Origin: Leishmania infantum JPCM5
Lineage: Eukaryota > Euglenozoa > Kinetoplastea > Trypanosomatida > Trypanosomatidae
Assembly (NCBI RefSeq): GCF_000002875.2
Contig: NC_009408.2
Location: 534,501 to 598,500 of the forward strand
Length of the DNA stretch: 64,000 bases
Reading direction: 5' to 3'
The notes under the pieces: model-generated
What the model saw: the letters and a program-made list of their open reading frames with translations, nothing else
Databases searched by the model: none
Told to the model about the DNA's origin: nothing
Position numbers and translations under genes: made by a program
Shown here: piece after piece, positions 60,324 through 64,000 of the stretch
Layout of the letters: each line of letters begins with the position of its first letter
Numbering within the stretch: the stretch's first letter is position 1

Positions 60324-60327
60324 ATGA
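60313..60327 (+). other. Four-codon uORF overlapping the AP-3 sigma start
   Basis: ATG CGC TGG AGA TGA: its stop overlaps the main ATG at 60324 as ATGA. The nearest upstream AGs are at 60303-60304 and 60309-60310 after a C-rich tract; if either is the acceptor, this short ORF would be in the mRNA leader. Whether it is translated is unknown. Confidence 0.4.
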
Positions 60328-60824
60328 TCAAGGCAGTTCTCATCATCAACACGGCAGGCAAGATCCGGTTGCTGAGCTTCTATGAGAAGACCATCTCCCT
60401 CGCGCAGCAGCAGGAGCTGGTGCGCAGCATCCATCGCGCCATCGCCCGCCGCGGCGATGAGCTCTGCAACTTCGTTGACAACTTCAAGGAGTGGCCCACC
60501 CCGGACACCCGCGTCATCTACCGCCGCTACGCAACCTTGTGCTTTGTGTTCGTGACGGACTCATCGGAATCGCAGCTGGCCATCCTCGATCTTATTCAGG
60601 TCTTCGTCGAGTCCCTCGACCGCACGTTTGAAAACGTGTGCGAGCTAGACCTGATTTTCCACTCGGAGAAGGTGCAGTACACGCTGATGGAGATGATCAT
60701 GGGTGGCATGGTGCTGGAGATGTCGCGTGACGAAATCATCCACAGCTTGGGAGAGATGAACCGGCTCAGCGCCAATACTGTCGCAGAGAACAGCACGTCT
60801 CGCACCCTGTCCGGCTACCACTGA
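60324..60824 (+). CDS. AP3S: AP-3 complex small (sigma) subunit
   Basis: The 166-residue protein closely matches AP-3 sigma: MIKAVLIINTAGKIRLLSFY start, CNFVDNFKEW, RVIYRRYATLCFVFVTDSSE, the AILDLIQVFVESLD helix, FENVCELDLIFHSEKV and MGGMVLEMSRDEI. The family's near-invariant SSES-LAILDLIQVFVE pattern favours AP-3 over AP-1 or AP-2 sigma. With beta3, delta and mu3 subunits it forms the coat that sorts cargo from endosomes/trans-Golgi to lysosome-related organelles; in trypanosomatids AP-3 is tied to acidocalcisome formation. The length is normal. The ATG at 60324 gives the conserved N-terminus; the upstream open frame has no ATG in phase. Confidence 0.95.
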   Translation: MIKAVLIINTAGKIRLLSFYEKTISLAQQQELVRSIHRAIARRGDELCNFVDNFKEWPTPDTRVIYRRYATLCFVFVTDSSESQLAILDLIQVFVESLDRTFENVCELDLIFHSEKVQYTLMEMIMGGMVLEMSRDEIIHSLGEMNRLSANTVAENSTSRTLSGYH

Positions 60825-61319
60825 CGCCTTCATTGTGGCATCCTCAGGCATCCCCTGTCACACACGCAGCTGAGGTCTCCCGCACGCTCTCGGAGGACAG
60901 GGACGCGTGCGTGCCTACACACTCACGCACGCCCTCCTTCTTACCTTCCCCTTTCACAGCTGCTCCGTTCATCGGCAGTGGCGTAGTCGCGTGTGCCTTG
61001 GGCGCTTTTTAAACGTTACCTTTCCCGTATCCTTGCCCTTACCGAGTTGTGTGCCATCTCTTCCCTTGTCGTTCCCTGTGTGCGTGCGTGCCGTGTTAGC
61101 CGGTACAAGGAGGGGAAGGCGGCAGAGGGCGGCGCGCGGGGTGGGTCGGTGGTGGGCTGATCGACGCGGTGGCAATCACGCTGATGTCGATATCGACGTT
61201 GTTTGTCGTCTGAGGTGTCTGCGGTGGTACAAGCCTGCACACGTGCGGAAAGGGCCGCCACATCCTCGTGCGATGGCCAAGGCGGGGACTCTCTTGCACT
61301 TTACTTGCGTGCTAACGCG

Positions 61320-61354
61320 TTCTCCCTCTTTTCTTGCTTTCTCCTTGCGTGCAG
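61320..61354 (+). promoter_or_regulatory. Candidate trans-splice acceptor for the last gene
   Basis: A T/C-rich tract (ctcttttcttgctttctcct within it) ends in GTGCAG with the AG at 61353-61354, 138 nt before the ATG at 61493. Confidence 0.4.
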
Positions 61355-61367
61355 CCCTCGTGGCGCT

Positions 61368-61368
<1 letters not shown>

Positions 61369-61399
<31 letters not shown>
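61369..61399. repeat. (CA)n microsatellite
   Basis: Fifteen or so CA units, within the presumed 5' UTR of the last gene if the 61354 acceptor is used. Confidence 0.9.
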
Positions 61400-61406
<7 letters not shown>

Positions 61407-61492
61407 AGCGCAGCTCAACGCAGACACGCTTTCGCACGCGTCCATCGATATATACGTAGGCAGGGCATTCTCACTGCAACGCAGGGGAGGGT

Positions 61493-64000
61493 ATGTACGT
61501 GACGCAGCAGCATGCGCAGGAGGCAGAAGCGTTAAACGTGCATCTTCTGGACGACGTGAATCAGCTTGCCCGGCTGGGACAGTGCCTTCCAGCGCATATC
61601 TTCGGCACAGTTCTGCCTCTGGTAGGCGATGAGATTGCAAGCGGTGCGGCGGAGCTGAACGCGCAGGTGGAAGGTACGCGCCAGCTTCTCTTGCAATCGG
61701 CGGTGCTGCGGCGGTCGACCGTGCTGGCCCCACTGTTGAAGCAGCAGCTTGTCACGCGGGCCATCCAGCTTCAACGACGCCGTGCACAGCTGGTGCAGCA
61801 GCTCCAGCGCCAGATTCGACACTGGCGCTCGGCTCCACCAGGAGTCGGCGCGGCTTCAGTTTCCAGCGGCGGTGGGCCCTACAGACGCGGTGGCCCACTG
61901 AGCGGGTCAGCAGCAGCGGACCCTGCGCACACTGGCGAGGGGGCACTGCGCGGGACATGGGCCACGCTGCGGGAGGCGTTCCGCTTTGAGGAGGGCAAGG
62001 CACACCTTGTGCAGGCCCCACTGTGCCCGTCCGCTGCCGCGTTACGCGCGCTTCTGGCCGAGGTGGTGGCGGGGGGCCAGAGCGGGCTGCACCGACGTGT
62101 TGTGGAGCAGGTGGCCGGTACCAGCCCGCATCACGGCCAAAGTCCCACCACAGCCTCCCCCTCCACCGGGGCTCTCGGAAGCTCTCCCAAGGGCGACCGT
62201 GATGCAGACATGGGCGGCAGCGGCGGCAGTGCCGAGGACGCAATCGAAGCTGCGCTACAGCTCCTCCTCCGCTACGCAAGGCAGACACGGGCGGAGGAAA
62301 CGCGGGTCGATCGCACTGCAGCACGAGGAAGGGCGCCGCGGTCTGGGGCATCGTTGCCGACGCCTGCTTCGTCGGCGCCTCTCACCGGAGCCACCGCCTT
62401 CCAAGCCTCTGAGGTCGATGGTCGCCTACAAGCTTCAGATCTGACCGGTGTGTGTAACGTGGACGTGCGCTCCGACGACGCGGAGGAGGACGTTTTTGAG
62501 AGCAGCCCAGCTCTCCGGCATCAGAGCGCCACCACAAGCGCTGATGAAGCACCAGGTAGAGACGCCGCTTCTCCGACAACACAAACGACCTCTGCCGCAG
62601 GGGCGGCACCAGAAGAAGCTTCCATGTGGCTCCGCGTCCCTGGCATTCTACCCCTCGGCCAGTACTGCGCGGAGCTACCGTGGGTAGCCGACCTCGCCGA
62701 CCAGCGGTACACCGAAGCACGGGAGCGCAGGAAGCATGGCAACGGCGGCGCTGGTGAGGTGGGCTATATCAGCCGCCATGTGCAGCCTGGGGAACAGGGC
62801 AGCGGCGAGGGTGTGGAAGGTAGGGAGGCGCGCTACGAGGCTGGCTACATCGCCCCCACCCCCGCAGCCCTGCAGATGATGCCGCCAATCGGCTACCTCT
62901 TTGCCCCTGCGTTGGCGGGCGGCTCTGTTGGTAGCGCCTGCAGCAGCGGCGAGTCCGTCGTTGGGCGTGCCATGCGCCATGCCGCTGGTGGTGCGGCAGG
63001 TGCCCCGGGCGCGGCACCTGCCGACTTCCACGCAGACCGCGAAGGGGCTTCCTCTGCGCAAGAGGAGGAGCGCTCGTGGCTGGCGCGTGTAGTGGTCAAG
63101 TGCGTCTCCGCTGCCGTGGATGCAGCTTGGCAGAATGTGGAGGAGACCGTGGTGGCGCCTTTCTGCGCTCAGCGGCGCCGTGACTTCTCATCCCGGGTGC
63201 TCTCCGCTAAGGCCGCGCTTGCTGCTGCAGATACGGGTGCTTCGGCAAGGGGAGGAGAAGCTGCAGACGACGAGGAGGAGGTGATCACGCAGTTCATGGA
63301 GGTACTGCGCGTGCGCTACGCTGTGGAGCTGGCGGCCCAGGTCTTGGCGGCACGCCACGCCACGGAGCTGCTGCTGGACAGCGAGGACAGCGTGATCTTT
63401 GCCGAAAGGCGCCTCGTCTCATTAGTGGTCGGCGGCGGTGCTTCTGTGGCAGCTGCGTGCAGCGGGGGCCGCGGCACGGCGGCGGCTCAGCGAGCGTCAC
63501 CGTCTCCAGCGCCGGTGCTCACCTGCACGGTGCTCAGCCTTCCAGGGGTGAAGGAAATCTTCTACGTGCTGGCGTACTGCACGGGAGCGGCTCTGCTGTG
63601 TGATGTGGCCGCCGCTGCAGCGGCTTTCGGCGACGATGTCGGCGGCCGACGGGGAGGCGCAGGTGCGCGACAGCGACAAGAGTACCTGATGGTGGACGTG
63701 GACGCAGAGGATAACGAGGAGGAGGATCTGCAGGAGGAAAGACACCCGGGGAAAGACGACAACCGCCTGACTGATGGCCCTCGACGCGTCCGCTCTCCCT
63801 CCGCGGCACAGCGTGCAGACCTTGCCAACGAAGAGGACCCTGTTGCCCGGCGGCAAGCGTCTCTGCAGGCGTGGGCTACGCTCTTCGAGGCCGAGTACCT
63901 AAGAGGTTGCCACAACACTGCCGCCTTCGCGGATGCGCCTTGGTCTGCCGGTCCGGCGTCGGTGTATTCGTCTTGGTCGCTGGCCCCCTACTACCGTCTG
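61493..64000 (+). CDS. 5' part of an unrecognised large protein (3' end outside window)
   Basis: The frame from the ATG at 61493 (MYVTQQHAQEAEALNV) stays open to the window edge, 836 codons. Residues 5-115 look helical and may form a coiled coil (QLLLQSAVLRRSTVLAPLLK, LQRRRAQLVQQLQRQIRHW). Low-complexity stretches alternate with ordered ones: WLRVPGILPLGQYCAELPWV near 380, a SWLARVVVKCVSAAVDAAW helix near 525, and a helix-rich part near 590-640 (FMEVLRVRYAVELAAQVLAA). An acidic patch (VDVDAEDNEEEDLQEE) lies near 735. Codons mostly end in G/C throughout. No family recognised; helices at the start could mediate complex assembly. The nearest acceptor is 138 nt upstream. Confidence 0.75.
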   Translation, partial: MYVTQQHAQEAEALNVHLLDDVNQLARLGQCLPAHIFGTVLPLVGDEIASGAAELNAQVEGTRQLLLQSAVLRRSTVLAPLLKQQLVTRAIQLQRRRAQLVQQLQRQIRHWRSAPPGVGAASVSSGGGPYRRGGPLSGSAAADPAHTGEGALRGTWATLREAFRFEEGKAHLVQAPLCPSAAALRALLAEVVAGGQSGLHRRVVEQVAGTSPHHGQSPTTASPSTGALGSSPKGDRDADMGGSGGSAEDAIEAALQLLLRYARQTRAEETRVDRTAARGRAPRSGASLPTPASSAPLTGATAFQASEVDGRLQASDLTGVCNVDVRSDDAEEDVFESSPALRHQSATTSADEAPGRDAASPTTQTTSAAGAAPEEASMWLRVPGILPLGQYCAELPWVADLADQRYTEARERRKHGNGGAGEVGYISRHVQPGEQGSGEGVEGREARYEAGYIAPTPAALQMMPPIGYLFAPALAGGSVGSACSSGESVVGRAMRHAAGGAAGAPGAAPADFHADREGASSAQEEERSWLARVVVKCVSAAVDAAWQNVEETVVAPFCAQRRRDFSSRVLSAKAALAAADTGASARGGEAADDEEEVITQFMEVLRVRYAVELAAQVLAARHATELLLDSEDSVIFAERRLVSLVVGGGASVAAACSGGRGTAAAQRASPSPAPVLTCTVLSLPGVKEIFYVLAYCTGAALLCDVAAAAAAFGDDVGGRRGGAGARQRQEYLMVDVDAEDNEEEDLQEERHPGKDDNRLTDGPRRVRSPSAAQRADLANEEDPVARRQASLQAWATLFEAEYLRGCHNTAAFADAPWSAGPASVYSSWSLAPYYRL

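Larger units (their letters stand above)
60825..61492. other. Intergenic spacer, 0.7 kb
   Basis: It contains CT-rich stretches, a CA repeat at 61369-61399 and an acceptor-like tract. A + frame crossing it (60907-61632) has no motif and ends within the next gene. Confidence 0.65.

Noticed and set aside
1..64000. CRISPR arrays, tRNA or rRNA genes, complete mobile elements
   Set aside because: I saw no regular spaced repeats, no cloverleaf-like or rRNA-like sequence, and no reverse transcriptase or transposase; divergent retroposon remnants in UTRs could be missed by eye.

Overview
The window reads as nuclear DNA of a trypanosomatid, most likely Leishmania or a close relative. It is GC-rich with strong G/C preference at codon third positions. 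Genes are intron-less and separated by 0.4-2.7 kb spacers full of CT tracts and CA/TA/GT microsatellites. Proteins carry long Ala/Ser/Gly/Pro-rich inserts. There is a tandem pair of TCTP genes. Every convincing gene lies on the + strand, as expected for one directional polycistronic unit matured by SL trans-splicing. I believe TCTP sits on chromosome 24 in Leishmania, but that is from memory.

Layout. 1-1.7 kb: 3' part of an unrecognised low-complexity protein whose coding signal seems to change frame. 1.7-6.2 kb: no intact gene, but two stretches of broken coding-like sequence (about 2.5-3.6 and 4.5-5.7 kb). 6.2-7.8 kb: a mitochondrial citrate-lyase-beta/CLYBL-like lyase. 8.6-10.4 kb: a STE11-like protein kinase with an N-terminal zinc ribbon. 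12.7-22.8 kb: a giant ABCC-type ABC protein with altered catalytic motifs in both nucleotide-binding domains. 24.1-26.5 kb: a probable mitochondrial protein of unknown function. 27.8-36.5 kb: a 2,920-residue WD40 protein. 36.5-39.2 kb: a long spacer with two weak small-gene candidates. 39.2-41.1 kb: a START-like lipid-binding protein. 41.5-42.9 kb: PWP1 (ribosome biogenesis). 44.0-46.9 kb: two 912-bp direct repeats, each carrying an identical TCTP gene. 48.4-51.8 kb: a MUS81/ERCC4-type nuclease with an apparent SAP motif. 53.5-59.4 kb: a large RecQ helicase. 60.3-60.8 kb: AP-3 sigma. 61.5 kb to the end: 5' part of an unrecognised protein.

The genes do not form an operon in the bacterial sense; trypanosomatid neighbours usually share transcription but not function. 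Two DNA-recombination genes (MUS81-like and RecQ) are adjacent. Points most worth following are the degenerate giant ABC protein, the SAP-ERCC4 combination, the near-perfect TCTP duplication with unrelated distal flanks, the decayed genes at 2.5-5.7 kb, and a CLYBL-like enzyme in an organism that probably meets itaconate inside macrophages.
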